A stretch of 64,000 nucleotides of DNA from Citrobacter amalonaticus Y19 (lineage in GTDB: Bacteria; Pseudomonadota; Gammaproteobacteria; Enterobacterales; Enterobacteriaceae). Positions 15,481 through 25,787 of the stretch are shown piece by piece. The notes under the pieces were generated by a model. The model had not been told where the DNA came from. It searched no databases and saw nothing but the letters and a program-made list of their open reading frames with translations. Where the stretch lies: contig NZ_CP011132.1 of NCBI RefSeq assembly GCF_000981805.1, forward strand, positions 3,534,001-3,598,000. Reading direction: 5' to 3'. Each line of letters begins with the position of its first letter. Position 1 is the first letter of the stretch. The position numbers were made by a program, and so were the translations under genes.

Positions 15481-16293
15481 GTGACCCACACCCGAGATAT
15501 TCCGCAATCGTTCTGGCGCGATGAACGGCTGACGTGGCTGGAACTGCGCAGCACCTGGCGCAGTCATCAGGCGTATAAGCGTCATCATCATCCGCAACTC
15601 TCTGTTGGGGCCATTCTGGAAGGTGAAACCTGCTGCGTCAGCCACGGCACAGAATATCGCCTGCAGGTGGGCGATCTGATTGTGATCCCGCCACTGGTGC
15701 CCCACAGCTGTAATCCGGTCGATGGACAGTTTCGCAGCTACCATATGCTCTACCTGGACGCCGACTGGTGTCTTGCTCAGTTGCCAGAACCGACGCCCAA
15801 CACGCTTTTCGCACCGAATCCGGTTATCCGCAACCCACTCCACTTTCAACGCTTTCTGGATCTTGTTGCGTTAATGGAGAAGCGGCAAACCGCACCGCTT
15901 GTCGATGCCGCCCGCCTCCTGTTGCGCACACTCCCCTTGCAGCCAGGAAATCCGCAGCGTCCGCGCGCGACCAGTCAGTTTCTGAAAGAGCGACTGCAAC
16001 GCAATTTGCTTTCTCCTCCGTCGCTGGATGACATCGCACAAGAGTTTGGCATGCGTAAAGAGACGCTGATCCGCACCTTTAAGCAGGACACCGGCCTGAC
16101 GCCGGGCAGCTATCTGAACATCGCACGGATTGATTTTGCCAGGACGCGACTGCGCGCCGGAGACGACATCGCCGACGTCGGCTATCAAAGCGGCTTTGCC
16201 GACCAGAGCCATTTCCACCGCACCTTTGTCAGCTATACCGCCGCCACGCCGCGCCAGTATGCGCGGGGACGATCAATATCAGACAATAATTAG
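15481..16293 (+). CDS. AraC-family regulator with N-terminal cupin
   Basis: A 270-residue protein with an N-terminal cupin-like ligand domain (KRHHHPQLSVGAILEGE, GDLIVIPPLVPHSCNP) and a C-terminal double helix-turn-helix (SLDDIAQEFGMRKETLIRTF and IADVGYQSGFADQSHFHRTF). I chose the GTG at 15481 because GGAGG lies eight bases upstream; a TTG at 15463 is in frame but has no ribosome site. It lies just after yjiR and just before a LysE/RhtB exporter, a pairing common for AraC regulators that sense an amino acid and switch on its export. Confidence 0.88.
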   Translation: MTHTRDIPQSFWRDERLTWLELRSTWRSHQAYKRHHHPQLSVGAILEGETCCVSHGTEYRLQVGDLIVIPPLVPHSCNPVDGQFRSYHMLYLDADWCLAQLPEPTPNTLFAPNPVIRNPLHFQRFLDLVALMEKRQTAPLVDAARLLLRTLPLQPGNPQRPRATSQFLKERLQRNLLSPPSLDDIAQEFGMRKETLIRTFKQDTGLTPGSYLNIARIDFARTRLRAGDDIADVGYQSGFADQSHFHRTFVSYTAATPRQYARGRSISDNN

Positions 16294-16341
16294 CGTTTCG
16301 CCAGGCGTAGCGTGAACTCAGGTTTGCACACTGAGGTCACT

Positions 16342-16983
16342 ATGGAACCGTTGTCTGTACTCTTTCCCCCTGCGTTTCCCGCACTGGCGCTGGCGCACTT
16401 TGTGGCGCTGCTCAGTCCCGGACCGGATTTCTTTTTACTGGTGGGTTACGCCGTTCGCTATCGGCTGCGCGGCAGTGCCGGACTGTGCCTGGGGATCGCC
16501 GCCGGTAATGGCCTCTATATCCTGCTGGCGATTGCCGGCTGGGGGATCCTCCGACAACTCCCCCAGCTCTTCACGCTGATCGCGCTGTTGGGCGCACTCT
16601 ATTTGCTGTGGATTGGCAGCCTGCTGCTACGCAGTCGTCCACAAACGCTGACGGGCGCAGATGCCCAGTCCACGTGTCCAGGGTTGGGTAAGCAGGTGCT
16701 GCTGGGACTAGGCTCGTCGCTGCTCAACCCGAAAAATGCCCTGTTCTATCTGGCGCTGATGACCGCCCTGCTTGGCCCGTCAGTGACGCTGTTGCAGCAG
16801 GCCGTCAGCGGCGTCTGGATGACCAGCGTCGTGCTAGGCTGGGATCTGTTGATTGTGATGGGAATTGGCCTGCCGTTTGTCCAGCGACGGCTCAGTCACG
16901 GGATCGTGTGGATCGAACGCATTGCCGGGGCCGTGCTGATCGCCTTTGGCTGCGGGATCGTCTGGCGTTTTCTCTTCCCGTAG
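16342..16983 (+). CDS. LysE/RhtB-family amino acid exporter
   Basis: A 213-residue inner-membrane protein with six hydrophobic segments. The LysE signature is near the N-terminus (HFVALLSPGPDFFLLVGYAVRYRLRGSAG), followed by GLGSSLLNPKNALFYLALM. I chose the ATG at 16342 with TGAGG upstream over an in-frame start at 16312. It probably exports an amino acid or derivative, under the AraC regulator 48 bases upstream. The substrate is unknown. Confidence 0.88.
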   Translation: MEPLSVLFPPAFPALALAHFVALLSPGPDFFLLVGYAVRYRLRGSAGLCLGIAAGNGLYILLAIAGWGILRQLPQLFTLIALLGALYLLWIGSLLLRSRPQTLTGADAQSTCPGLGKQVLLGLGSSLLNPKNALFYLALMTALLGPSVTLLQQAVSGVWMTSVVLGWDLLIVMGIGLPFVQRRLSHGIVWIERIAGAVLIAFGCGIVWRFLFP

Positions 16984-17116
16984 ACCATTGGCGCAGGGAA
17001 TGTTTTCAGCTCAATCTATTGACTAACATCAAATTATAATGACACTTAAGGTGTATATTTTCCGTTCAACTTACTTTTCCCGAGGTGTGATGTGCTGATA
17101 ACCATCTGTAATCGAT

Positions 17117-17144
17117 ACACATTCTGACACAGGTCAGAATGTGT
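17117..17144. promoter_or_regulatory. Long perfect hairpin in the mdtM upstream region
   Basis: ACACATTCTGAC-ACAG-GTCAGAATGTGT is a perfect 12-bp inverted repeat with a four-base loop. It is 157 bases upstream of the mdtM start and 133 bases past the exporter stop. It lacks a T run, so it is not a simple terminator. It may be a regulator operator or an RNA structure in the mdtM leader. The rest of the 318-base gap (16984-17301) shows no gene. Confidence 0.55.
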
Positions 17145-17301
17145 TCCCTCTGTCTGTGGTTCTCCATGGACAGCGCTTTTGATTACATGAAATTCAGTAC
17201 ATCCGCGGTCTGCTGTTCTCTATTTTCTGCCTGATGTCCCTGTGACAGTATTGAATTTCGTTGTTCCCGTTAAGGGGTTCTCCACATGGAGTTCGTTTTG
17301 T

Positions 17302-18543
17302 ATGCAATGGATTATTGAGTTTTTCAAGCGGCACGCCACGACGCTGTTCTTTCCGATGGCGCTGATTCTGTATGATTTTGCCGCCTATTTGTCGACGGAT
17401 CTGATTCAGCCAGGCATCATCAACGTCGTGCGAGAGTTTGATGCCGATGTCAGTCTGGCACCGGCGGCGGTCAGTCTTTATCTCGCGGGTGGGATGGTGC
17501 TGCAATGGTTACTTGGGCCGCTTTCCGACAGGATCGGTCGTCGTCCGGTACTGGTCACCGGGGCGCTCATTTTTGCCCTCGCCTGTACCGCCACGCTATT
17601 CACCACCTCAATGACACAGTTCCTGGTGGCGCGCGTGGTACAGGGCACCAGCATCTGCTTTATCGCGACGGTCGGCTATGTCACGGTACAGGAGGCGTTC
17701 GGACAGACGAAAGCCATCAAGCTGATGGCGATCATCACCTCTATCGTACTGGTGGCACCCATCATCGGCCCGCTTTCCGGCGCGGCGCTGATGCACTTCG
17801 TCCACTGGAAGGTGCTGTTTGCCATTATTGCGGTGATGGGCTTTATCGCCTTTATCGGCCTGTTGCTGGCGATGCCGGAAACGGTCCAGCGTGGCGTAGT
17901 GCCGTTTAGTGCAATCGGCGTTATACGTGATTTCCGCGATGTCTTTCGCAACCGCGTTTTCCTCTTTGGGGTCGCCACGATCTCGCTGAGCTACATCCCG
18001 ATGATGAGCTGGGTCGCCGTTTCCCCGGTGATCCTGATCGACGCAGGCGGCATGACGTCCTCACAGTTCGCCTGGGTACAGGTCCCGGTGTTCGGTGCGG
18101 TAATCGTCGCCAACATGGTCATTGCACGTTTTGTGAAAGATCCGACCGACCCGCGCTTTATCTGGCGTGCGATACCCATTCAGCTCAGCGGCCTGTTTGT
18201 CCTGATTGCCGGTAACCTTTTCTGGCCCCACGTGTGGCTGTGGTCGGTACTGGGCACCAGCCTGTATGCATTTGGTATCGGGCTTATTTTCCCGACGCTG
18301 TTTCGCTTCACGCTGTTTACCAACAACCTGCCGAAAGGAACCGTGTCGGCCTCGCTGAACATGGTTATCCTGGCGGTCATGGCCGTTTCCGTCGAAATCG
18401 GGCGTGGACTGTGGTTTAACGGCGGCAGGATCCCGTTTCACCTGCTGGGGGTGATTGCGGGAGTGGCGGTGGTATTCACGTTGAAAGGGTTGTTAACGCG
18501 GGTGCGTCAGTATCACGCAACGGAACTGGCAACAGAGAAGTAA
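17302..18543 (+). CDS. mdtM: MFS multidrug transporter MdtM
   Basis: A 413-residue 12-helix MFS antiporter, near-identical over most of its length to E. coli MdtM (410 residues). The MFS motif A is [16 protein letters not shown], and motif C-like [14 protein letters not shown] lies in helix 5, as expected for a drug/H+ antiporter. MdtM exports chloramphenicol, quaternary ammonium compounds and bile salts, and helps at alkaline pH by cation/proton exchange. I start it at the ATG at 17302, where homology to the E. coli N-terminus begins ([13 protein letters not shown]), not at an upstream GTG. It ends in a strong terminator. Confidence 0.95.
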   Translation: MQWIIEFFKRHATTLFFPMALILYDFAAYLSTDLIQPGIINVVREFDADVSLAPAAVSLYLAGGMVLQWLLGPLSDRIGRRPVLVTGALIFALACTATLFTTSMTQFLVARVVQGTSICFIATVGYVTVQEAFGQTKAIKLMAIITSIVLVAPIIGPLSGAALMHFVHWKVLFAIIAVMGFIAFIGLLLAMPETVQRGVVPFSAIGVIRDFRDVFRNRVFLFGVATISLSYIPMMSWVAVSPVILIDAGGMTSSQFAWVQVPVFGAVIVANMVIARFVKDPTDPRFIWRAIPIQLSGLFVLIAGNLFWPHVWLWSVLGTSLYAFGIGLIFPTLFRFTLFTNNLPKGTVSASLNMVILAVMAVSVEIGRGLWFNGGRIPFHLLGVIAGVAVVFTLKGLLTRVRQYHATELATEK

Positions 18544-18548
18544 AATCA

Positions 18549-18575
18549 GGCCCCGCCATGCGGGGCCGTTTTTTT
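18549..18575 (+). terminator. Rho-independent terminator after mdtM
   Basis: GGCCCCGC-CAT-GCGGGGCC followed by GTTTTTTT, five bases after the mdtM stop. The T run includes the stop codon of the convergent MetC-like gene. Confidence 0.92.
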
Positions 18576-19764
18576 AAGCAATACGGGCAAATCCGGCTTC
18601 TAGGTCAGCAATCAAATCGCCAACATCTTCCAGACCGATATGCACCCTCACCAGCGTTCCGCTGAAATCGACATCCCCGGCCGGGCGAATGCTGTTCAGC
18701 TCTTCCGGCTGGTTTGCCAGAATCAGCGACTCAAACCCGCCCCATGAGTAAGCCATGTGGAACAGCGAGAAGTTATCGAGGAAGTTCGCTAACTGTTCAT
18801 CCGTCAGTCGCTGTTTCAGTACAAACGAGAACAAACCGGAGCTGCCGCTGAAATCACGCGTGAAGTATTCGTGCCCCGGACACTCCGGCAGCGCCGGATG
18901 GTTCACCCGCGCCACTTCCGCTCGTGCCGACAGCCAGCGTGCAATCTGGATGCTGCTCTCCTGATGCTGCTTCAGGCGTACCGACAGCGTGCGCAGGCCG
19001 CGACTGCCGTTATACGCGGTATCCGCATCCAGCGTTTGCCCCATCAGATACGAGTTCTCGCGCAATTGATCCCAGCAACGGGCGTTGGACACCGCCGTTC
19101 CCAGCATGCCGTCCGAGTGACCGATCGTGTACTTGGTGCCTGCCTGAATCGAGATATCCACCCCAAAGTCCAGCGCCTTAAACAGCACGCCCGCCGCCCA
19201 GGTGTTGTCGATCATAATGACAATCTCCGGGTTCACTGCGCGGATCGCTTTCACCATTCCCGGCACATCCTGCACTTCCATGGTGATCGAACTCGGTGAT
19301 TCAAGAAACACCACTTTGGTTTCCGGGCGGATCAGATCGACAATCCCGGCGCCAATCATTGGATCGTAGTACGTTGTTTCGACGTTGAATTTACTCAGGA
19401 TCTTATTGCAGAAATCCTGTGTCGGTTCATACGCCGCCCCGGTCATCAGCAGATGATCGCCGCGCTGCACAAACGCGAGGATCGCGTTTGTCACCGCCGC
19501 CGCGCCGCACGGGTAGAGCGCGCAGCCAACGCCGCCTTCCAGTTCACTCATCGCCTTCTGGAACGCGAAGTGGGTGTAAGTGCCGCGACGACCATAAAAC
19601 AGCTCGCCGTTTGCGCGATTAGCGGTGGCGAATTTTTTGTCCTTCACGGTATCAAACACCAGCGAAGAAGCGCGCTGGATAACCGGGTTTACCGCGCCCT
19701 GGGTATAGCGTTTATCGCGTCCGGCGATGATCAACTGGGTTTCGAGTTTCACTGAATCTTTCAT
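18574..19764 (-). CDS. MetC-like PLP-dependent C-S lyase (Cys/Met metabolism family)
   Basis: A 396-residue enzyme of the Cys/Met PLP family. The cofactor lysine is in [15 protein letters not shown], the same arrangement as cystathionine beta-lyase. Other hallmarks are the phosphate-binding [15 protein letters not shown], the glycine-rich [12 protein letters not shown], and [10 protein letters not shown]. It should release thiol, pyruvate and ammonia from a sulfur amino acid, or act as a related lyase. It lies 25 bases downstream of a DAACS transporter in one operon, which suggests uptake and cleavage of the same amino acid. It is a metC paralogue, so I give no symbol. Confidence 0.85.
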   Translation of the reverse strand: MKDSVKLETQLIIAGRDKRYTQGAVNPVIQRASSLVFDTVKDKKFATANRANGELFYGRRGTYTHFAFQKAMSELEGGVGCALYPCGAAAVTNAILAFVQRGDHLLMTGAAYEPTQDFCNKILSKFNVETTYYDPMIGAGIVDLIRPETKVVFLESPSSITMEVQDVPGMVKAIRAVNPEIVIMIDNTWAAGVLFKALDFGVDISIQAGTKYTIGHSDGMLGTAVSNARCWDQLRENSYLMGQTLDADTAYNGSRGLRTLSVRLKQHQESSIQIARWLSARAEVARVNHPALPECPGHEYFTRDFSGSSGLFSFVLKQRLTDEQLANFLDNFSLFHMAYSWGGFESLILANQPEELNSIRPAGDVDFSGTLVRVHIGLEDVGDLIADLEAGFARIA

Positions 19765-19789
19765 AACCTTTTTTATCCTTAATTCTGCG

Positions 19790-21028
19790 TTAAACCTCGG
19801 CTACCGTAGCCGTCGCATTTATCTCAGCATTCACCGATTTTTTCCCGGAGAAGCGTTCTACAATTTGTGCCGCATTCAAATCATGAATCACGTTAATCAG
19901 CGTCGCTGGCGCATCAGTAATGGTGCCCAGCACCACTAGCATCGGAATGGTTTCCATCGGCAGCCCCAGCGTGGTGACGATAAAGATCTCCCCGAGGAAC
20001 GCCCCACCCGGCACGCCGCCAACGATGATCGCGGACAGCACGGCGATCAGCATGGTCAGGAAGAAGGTTTCCGTGGTGAACGGAATCCCCAGCACCGAGT
20101 AGATAAAGACGATCTTCAGCGCCGCGATCATCGCCACGCCGCCTTTGTTCAGGTTGACCAGTAGCGGGATCGAGACATCGACAATTTCCGGGTTAATCCC
20201 CATCGCTTTGCCCGCGCGCAGGGTCACCGGCAGCGTTCCCAGCGAAGAGCAGGTGCCCAGCGCCGTCACGGAAGGCTCAATGGCGTGACGCCAGAAGGCC
20301 TTCACCGCCGGTACGCCGCCGCCAATGTAAGAGTAAAGAATAGAACCCAAAATGTAGTAACCCAGCGTGGCAACCATGAACAGACCAATCGCCCGGGCAA
20401 AGGTAAGCAGCAGTCCGGAATCCTGACTGGCCATCGTGGCGGCAAAGTAGCAGCCAAGCCCCAGCGGCGCGACCTTCATGATGATCGATACGATCTTCAT
20501 AATGACGGTGTTGGCATCTTCCAGCAGCGAAGCAATGCGTTTACCCGCCTGTTCTGACTGACCAATCGCGATCCCTGCAATAATCGCCATCACGATCAGC
20601 GCGAGAATATTCGACTTAGAAAACAGGCCAATAAAGTCGTTAGTGGTGATCATGCTGACAAAATCCATCTTGCCGCTGCCCGCCTGCACGGACTGCGAAA
20701 GATCGATGGTGACCCCCTGCGCCGGGTTGTACCACAGGGCTAACGCCACGATCCCGGCCGCCGGAATAAACGCCATTGCGATGGAAACGATAAAGATAAT
20801 CGCCATAATTCGCCCTAAGCGTTTCAGGTCGGTCATGCTGGCGATGGAGGACATTACGCTGATTCCCACCAGCGGAACGATAATCATAAATAACAGGTTC
20901 AGGAAAATCTGACCTATCGGCTGGAGTTTACTGGCAAACGCGGGGGCATAAATCCCTAATAAACCACCAGCCACCAGAGCAAGTAATAAAATAATTGACG
21001 ATTTGTAGGGTTCGAGTCGTGTCCACAT
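19790..21028 (-). CDS. Dicarboxylate/amino acid:cation symporter (DAACS family)
   Basis: A 412-residue inner-membrane carrier of the GltP/SstT fold. It has the long hydrophobic N-terminal half, the serine-rich hairpin 1 area ([17 protein letters not shown]), and the second-hairpin region ([21 protein letters not shown]), then [23 protein letters not shown]. This family couples Na+ or H+ to uptake of acidic, small neutral or sulfur amino acids. It is the first gene of a two-gene operon with a MetC-like lyase, and it diverges from a LysR gene. A sulfur amino acid is therefore the best guess for the substrate. Confidence 0.88.
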   Translation of the reverse strand: MWTRLEPYKSSIILLLALVAGGLLGIYAPAFASKLQPIGQIFLNLLFMIIVPLVGISVMSSIASMTDLKRLGRIMAIIFIVSIAMAFIPAAGIVALALWYNPAQGVTIDLSQSVQAGSGKMDFVSMITTNDFIGLFSKSNILALIVMAIIAGIAIGQSEQAGKRIASLLEDANTVIMKIVSIIMKVAPLGLGCYFAATMASQDSGLLLTFARAIGLFMVATLGYYILGSILYSYIGGGVPAVKAFWRHAIEPSVTALGTCSSLGTLPVTLRAGKAMGINPEIVDVSIPLLVNLNKGGVAMIAALKIVFIYSVLGIPFTTETFFLTMLIAVLSAIIVGGVPGGAFLGEIFIVTTLGLPMETIPMLVVLGTITDAPATLINVIHDLNAAQIVERFSGKKSVNAEINATATVAEV

Positions 21029-21252
21029 AATCGGTACCTTTTATAAGAATGGAATTAAATGAGAGTAAATTCACAATTTGGCGACGTTCTGTTTTTGCCT
21101 CCTTATTATTTGTGACGCAACTCACTTAAGTTGTTATTTTTTCATTTTGTGCGTAGGTCGTTTCCTGTGATTCAATAGTTACATGTTTCAAAACCCAATG
21201 TAACGGTCTATTCGTACCGTTTTTGCAAATCACTTGTGAGTAAAAGGAAACA

Positions 21253-22179
21253 ATGAGCACACCCATTTCTCTCAAGCATTTAGAGTTTTTTGTCCGGATT
21301 GTGGACTGCGGAGGATTATCTGAGGCTGCGGTGCAACTGAATGTGTCGCCGTCGGCGGTCAGTAAAAGTCTGGCGGCAATGGAAGATACGCTGGGGACAA
21401 CATTAATTAAGCGCACAACCCGCAGTATTACACTGACCGACGCCGGGCAATATTTGTTTAACCGGGCTAATAAATTACTGAAAGAGTTTGATGAAACGCT
21501 AAATACCACCTCCGGTTATTATCACAATCCACAGGGCGAATTACGCATTACCTGCTCGATTGCCTTCGGCTATTCCCGGCTGGTCAATCTGGTGGACAAA
21601 TATCGCACCCAGTACCCGGATGTGAATCTGTATATCGATCTCAACGATAACTTCGTCAATCTGAACGACTCGGATTTCGATATCGCCCTGCGCATCTCCA
21701 CCGCGCCACCACAAAACTATGCCACGCGCAAACTGGTGCCGATTCGCTGGGCGTACTGCGCCTCTCCCGGTTACCTCGCAAAGAAAGGGATGCCGCTGCG
21801 GCGTACCGATCTGGTGAATCATGACTGTCTGGTTTACCCCGGCCTGACCCCGGTTCTGAAGGTTGCCGACGAGCAGGATCGCCTGCATCAGTTGAAACTG
21901 CATATGCCTATCCAGGCCAACAGCAGCCTGGTGTTGCTGAAATCGGTGCTGGAAGATCAGGGCGTGGCCTATCTGCCCACCTATCTGATTGGCGATCATA
22001 TCCAGAAAGAGGAGATCACCCCGCTGATGCTCGACGGCACCATCGCCTGCGAAACGCACACCCTTTATGCGCTCTATTTCCCCAGCAAATACAGCAACCC
22101 GAAGGTGCGTTCATTTATTGATTTTCTGGTCGTGGAGTTAGGGACGCTACCGGCGTGGGACAACTGGATCCCCGACTGA
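21253..22179 (+). CDS. LysR-family transcription regulator
   Basis: A 308-residue LTTR with the N-terminal winged helix ([38 protein letters not shown]) and a periplasmic-binding-like effector domain of the subgroup seen in single-operon regulators. It diverges from the DAACS/MetC-like operon across 224 AT-rich bases, the classic LysR arrangement, and most likely activates that operon in response to the imported amino acid. No convincing T-N11-A box could be singled out by eye. The whole unit is absent from this spot in E. coli, where mdtM and yjiN adjoin. Confidence 0.88.
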   Translation: MSTPISLKHLEFFVRIVDCGGLSEAAVQLNVSPSAVSKSLAAMEDTLGTTLIKRTTRSITLTDAGQYLFNRANKLLKEFDETLNTTSGYYHNPQGELRITCSIAFGYSRLVNLVDKYRTQYPDVNLYIDLNDNFVNLNDSDFDIALRISTAPPQNYATRKLVPIRWAYCASPGYLAKKGMPLRRTDLVNHDCLVYPGLTPVLKVADEQDRLHQLKLHMPIQANSSLVLLKSVLEDQGVAYLPTYLIGDHIQKEEITPLMLDGTIACETHTLYALYFPSKYSNPKVRSFIDFLVVELGTLPAWDNWIPD

Positions 22180-22229
22180 TCCCCGCTTGTTTTTGCACGA
22201 TCCCCCCGTCTGGCTCTATCCTTAACCCT

Positions 22230-23513
22230 ATGAATAAAATCGCTGAACTCAAACGCGCCAAACTGTTGGCGCTCTCGTTACTGCTGATCGCTGCCACCAC
22301 GTTCGTCGTCACCCTCTTCCTGCCGCCCGGCTTTTGGGTCAGCGGGATCAAAGCCATTGCCGAGGCGGCGATGGTCGGGGCGCTGGCGGACTGGTTTGCG
22401 GTGGTGGCGTTGTTTCGCCGCGTTCCTCTCCCGTTCATTTCGCGGCACACGGCGATTATTCCCCGCAATAAGGACCGGATCGGCGAGAATCTGGGTCAGT
22501 TCGTGCAGGAGAAATTCCTCGACACTCAGTCCCTGGTCGCGCTAATCCGCCGCCATGAGCCCGCGCTACTGATTGGTAACTGGTTCAGCCAGCCGGAAAA
22601 CGCACAGCGAGTCGGGCAGCATCTGTTGCAGATCATGAGCGGCTTTCTGGAACTGACTGACGATGCCCGTATTCAGCGCCTGCTAAAACGTGCGGTACAT
22701 AAGGCGATTGATAAGGTCGATCTTTCCGGCACCAGCGCCCTGATGCTGGAAAGCATGACCAAAAACGATCGCCATCAGGCGCTGCTCGACACGCTGATCG
22801 CCCAGTTGATAGCCCTCCTCCAGCGCGACAGTTCCAGGACCTTTATCGCCCGGCAGATTGTCCACTGGCTGGAGACCGAGCATCCGCTGAAGGCCCGAAT
22901 TCTGCCCACCGAGTGGCTGGGCGAACACAGTGCGGAGCTGGTGTCAGAGGCGGTGAACTCGCTGCTTGATGACATCACTCACGATCGCGCCCATCAGATT
23001 CGCCACGCCTTCGATCGCGCCACCTTTAAACTCATCGATAAACTGAAAAACGATCCCGAGATGGCGAACCGGGCGGAAAGCATCAAGGATTACCTGAAAG
23101 AAGATGAGGCCTTTAACCGCTATCTCGGCGAGCTGTGGGCGGATTTACGCCAGTGGTTGAAGCAGGATATCAACGCCGAGGATTCCCGGGTGAAACAGCG
23201 AATCGCCCATGCCGGGCAGTGGTTTGGCGAAACGCTGATCGCCGACGATGCGCTACGCGCCTCGCTCAACGGCCATCTGGAGCAGGCCGCCCATCGGGTG
23301 GCGCCGGAGTTTGCCGCCTTCCTGACCCGCCACATTAGCGACACGGTGAAAAGCTGGGATGCCCGCGATATGTCACGGCAGATTGAACTTAACATCGGTA
23401 AAGATTTGCAGTTTATCCGCGTCAACGGCACGCTGGTGGGAGGGACTATCGGGCTGGTGTTATATCTGTTGTCGCAAATCCCCTCACTGCTGCCCGCACT
23501 GTCCACTTTTTAA
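22230..23513 (+). CDS. yjiN: DUF445 inner-membrane protein YjiN
   Basis: A 427-residue protein matching E. coli YjiN. A membrane helix near the N-terminus ([22 protein letters not shown]) is followed by the DUF445 signature ([44 protein letters not shown]). A long helical middle and a C-terminal membrane helix ([18 protein letters not shown]) complete it. The start at 22230 agrees with the E. coli N-terminus [13 protein letters not shown]. The function is unknown. It is followed nine bases later by the DUF2164 gene. Confidence 0.93.
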   Translation: MNKIAELKRAKLLALSLLLIAATTFVVTLFLPPGFWVSGIKAIAEAAMVGALADWFAVVALFRRVPLPFISRHTAIIPRNKDRIGENLGQFVQEKFLDTQSLVALIRRHEPALLIGNWFSQPENAQRVGQHLLQIMSGFLELTDDARIQRLLKRAVHKAIDKVDLSGTSALMLESMTKNDRHQALLDTLIAQLIALLQRDSSRTFIARQIVHWLETEHPLKARILPTEWLGEHSAELVSEAVNSLLDDITHDRAHQIRHAFDRATFKLIDKLKNDPEMANRAESIKDYLKEDEAFNRYLGELWADLRQWLKQDINAEDSRVKQRIAHAGQWFGETLIADDALRASLNGHLEQAAHRVAPEFAAFLTRHISDTVKSWDARDMSRQIELNIGKDLQFIRVNGTLVGGTIGLVLYLLSQIPSLLPALSTF

Positions 23514-23522
23514 GGAGAAAAA

Positions 23523-23762
23523 ATGGCTGACATTACCCTGTCCCCGGCGGAACGCGACGGTCTGCGCGAGGCGCTCAGAGACTACTGCCGCGATCATTTC
23601 GAACTGGAACTGGAACAGTTCGACGCCGAGTTTTTTATTGATTTTATTAGCGAAAAATTGGGCCCGGCGTACTACAACGCGGGCATTGAGGAGGCGATTC
23701 GCACCCATCTTGCCTGGAGCGAACGCATCCAGGAAGAGATGGATCTGAAGAAAATTTTATAG
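23523..23762 (+). CDS. DUF2164 family protein
   Basis: A 79-residue acidic protein with the DUF2164 pattern: DYCRDHFELELEQFDAEFFIDFISEKLGPAYYNAGIEEA. A TTAAGGAG ribosome site and a nine-base gap place it in the yjiN transcript. The family is small and cytosolic and has no assigned function. The codon use looks like that of its neighbours. Confidence 0.85.
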   Translation: MADITLSPAERDGLREALRDYCRDHFELELEQFDAEFFIDFISEKLGPAYYNAGIEEAIRTHLAWSERIQEEMDLKKIL

Positions 23763-23808
23763 TGCCTTATCTGGCGGGAGATCAATAATCCCACAACAAT
23801 GACATGGT

Positions 23809-23814
23809 TATAAT
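23809..23814 (+). promoter_or_regulatory. Candidate -10 element of the yjiM-yjiL operon
   Basis: A perfect TATAAT lies 45 bases upstream of the yjiM ATG in the 96-base gap after the DUF2164 gene. No strong -35 box was found at the right distance. The leader contains a small GC hairpin (CTCCCGTGTCACGGGGA). Confidence 0.5.
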
Positions 23815-23858
23815 GCGAACACTTTTAACATCTCCCGTGTCACGGGGAAGGAAAATCC

Positions 23859-25010
23859 ATGTCGCTTATCACCGATCTGCCCGCCATTTTCGACCAGTTC
23901 TCTGAAGCCCGCCAGAAAGGCTTCCTCACCGTGATGGATCTCAAAGAGCAGGGAATCCCGCTGGTGGGAACCTATTGCACCTTCATGCCGCAGGAGATCC
24001 CGATGGCGGCGGGGGCGGTGGTGGTCTCGCTATGCTCAACGTCCGATGAAACCATCGAAGAGGCCGAAAAAGATCTGCCGCGCAACCTCTGCCCCTTGAT
24101 CAAAAGCAGCTACGGCTTCGGCAAAACCGATAAATGCCCCTATTTCTACTTTTCTGATCTGGTGGTGGGTGAAACCACCTGTGATGGCAAAAAGAAAATG
24201 TACGAGTATATGGCGGAGTTCAAAGCCGTTCACGTCATGCAGTTGCCAAACAGCAGCCAGGATGCCGCCTCCCGCGCGCTGTGGAAAGCAGAAATTCTGC
24301 GCCTGCAACAGGCCGTGGAAGCGCGCTTTGGAACGCCGGTAACCGAAACGGCGCTGCGCGAAGCCATTATCCTCAAAAACCGTGAACGTCGCGCACTGGC
24401 GAATTTCTATCGTCTCGGGCAGCTTAATCCCCCCGCGTTGAGCGGCAGCGATATCCTGAAAGTGGTGTACGGTGCCACCTTCCGCTTTGATAAAGAAGCC
24501 CTTATTGACGAACTGAACAGCATGACCGAACGGGTGCGCCAGGCGTGGCAGGACGGTAAGCGACTGGACGCCCGTCCGCGCATTCTGATCACCGGTTGCC
24601 CGATTGGCGGCGCGGCAGAAAAAGTGGTGCGCGCCATTGAAGACAACGGCGGTTGGGTGGTGGGATACGAAAACTGCACCGGCGCGAAGGCAACCGAGCA
24701 GTGCGTTGCGGAAACTGGCGACGTGTATGACGCGCTCACCGACAAGTATCTCGCCATCGGCTGTTCGTGCATCTCTCCAAACGATCAGCGCCTGACGCTG
24801 CTTAGCCAGATGGTGGAAGAGTACCAGGCAGACGGCGTGGTGGATGTGATTTTGCAGGCCTGTCATACCTATGCCGTTGAGTCACTGGCCATTAAGCGTC
24901 ATGTTCGCCAACAGCACAACCTTCCCTATATCGCCATTGAAACTGACTACTCCACGTCGGATATCGGCCAGCTCAGCACCCGCGTCGCGGCCTTTATTGA
25001 AATGCTGTAA
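23859..25010 (+). CDS. yjiM: 2-hydroxyacyl-CoA dehydratase / double-cubane-type Fe-S protein YjiM
   Basis: A 383-residue member of the HgdB/BcrB family, matching E. coli YjiM. N-terminal-half cysteines at about positions 40, 59, 78, 93 and 108 are in contexts typical of this family (GTYCTFMPQE, RNLCPLIKSSYGFGKTDKCPYFYFSD), and more lie in ITGCPIGG and GCSCISPND. A single-subunit protein encoded beside its activator fits the double-cubane [8Fe-9S] protein subgroup, which receives low-potential electrons from an ATP-driven activator. The substrate is unknown. The start has AAGGAAAATCC upstream; yjiL follows by 9 bases. Confidence 0.92.
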   Translation: MSLITDLPAIFDQFSEARQKGFLTVMDLKEQGIPLVGTYCTFMPQEIPMAAGAVVVSLCSTSDETIEEAEKDLPRNLCPLIKSSYGFGKTDKCPYFYFSDLVVGETTCDGKKKMYEYMAEFKAVHVMQLPNSSQDAASRALWKAEILRLQQAVEARFGTPVTETALREAIILKNRERRALANFYRLGQLNPPALSGSDILKVVYGATFRFDKEALIDELNSMTERVRQAWQDGKRLDARPRILITGCPIGGAAEKVVRAIEDNGGWVVGYENCTGAKATEQCVAETGDVYDALTDKYLAIGCSCISPNDQRLTLLSQMVEEYQADGVVDVILQACHTYAVESLAIKRHVRQQHNLPYIAIETDYSTSDIGQLSTRVAAFIEML

Positions 25011-25019
25011 GGAGCAGGC

Positions 25020-25787
25020 GTGACGTATTCGATAGGGATTGATTCCGGCTCGACGGCGACCAAAGGTATCTTACTGGCAGACGGCGTGATTCAGCGCCGT
25101 TTCCTGTGCCCGACGCCATTCCGCCCGGCCGACGCCATCCGCGAGGCCTGGGACGTTCTCGCACAAGATCTGGAAACGCGGCCATACCTGACCTTAACCG
25201 GCTATGGCCGCCAGTTGGTTGATTTTGCCGACAAGCAGGTGACCGAAATCTCCTGTCACGGACTGGGCGCACGACTACTCGCTCCCGCCACCCGCACGGT
25301 CATTGATATTGGCGGACAGGACAGCAAGGTTATCCAACTGGATGACGACGGTAACCTCACCGACTTCCTGATGAATGACAAATGTGCAGCGGGCACCGGA
25401 CGTTTTCTGGAAGTGATTTCGCGTACCCTGGGCGCCAGCGTGGAGCAACTCGACGCCATTACCGCCGGGGTTGCTCCGCACGCCATCAGCAGCATGTGCA
25501 CCGTTTTTGCCGAATCCGAAGTGATTAGCCTGCGCTCTGCGGGTATCGCCCCGGAAGCGATCCTCGCAGGCGTGATCAACGCAATGGCGCGGCGCAGCGC
25601 CAACTTCATCGGCCGACTCTCGTCACAAGGACCGCTGCTGTTTACCGGCGGCGTCAGCCACTGCACGGCCTTTGCCCACATGCTGGAAGGCCATGTCGGC
25701 ATCCCGGTACACACTCACCCGGACGCGCAGTTTGCGGGTGCCATTGGCGCGGCGCTGATTGGTCAACGGCAGAGAAAACACGGATGA
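25020..25787 (+). CDS. yjiL: ATP-dependent activator (reductase component) YjiL
   Basis: A 255-residue actin-fold ATPase of the HgdC/BadF family, the same length as E. coli YjiL. Phosphate 1 is GIDSGSTATKG, and the phosphate 2 region is VIDIGGQDSKV. The two cysteines that hold the [4Fe-4S] cluster across the homodimer are seen in NDKCAAGTGRFLE and SSMCTVFAESE. It uses ATP to push an electron to the YjiM cluster. The start is GTG with TAAGGAG upstream. Its stop overlaps the next gene's ATG as ATGA, so all three genes are coupled. Confidence 0.93.
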   Translation: MTYSIGIDSGSTATKGILLADGVIQRRFLCPTPFRPADAIREAWDVLAQDLETRPYLTLTGYGRQLVDFADKQVTEISCHGLGARLLAPATRTVIDIGGQDSKVIQLDDDGNLTDFLMNDKCAAGTGRFLEVISRTLGASVEQLDAITAGVAPHAISSMCTVFAESEVISLRSAGIAPEAILAGVINAMARRSANFIGRLSSQGPLLFTGGVSHCTAFAHMLEGHVGIPVHTHPDAQFAGAIGAALIGQRQRKHG

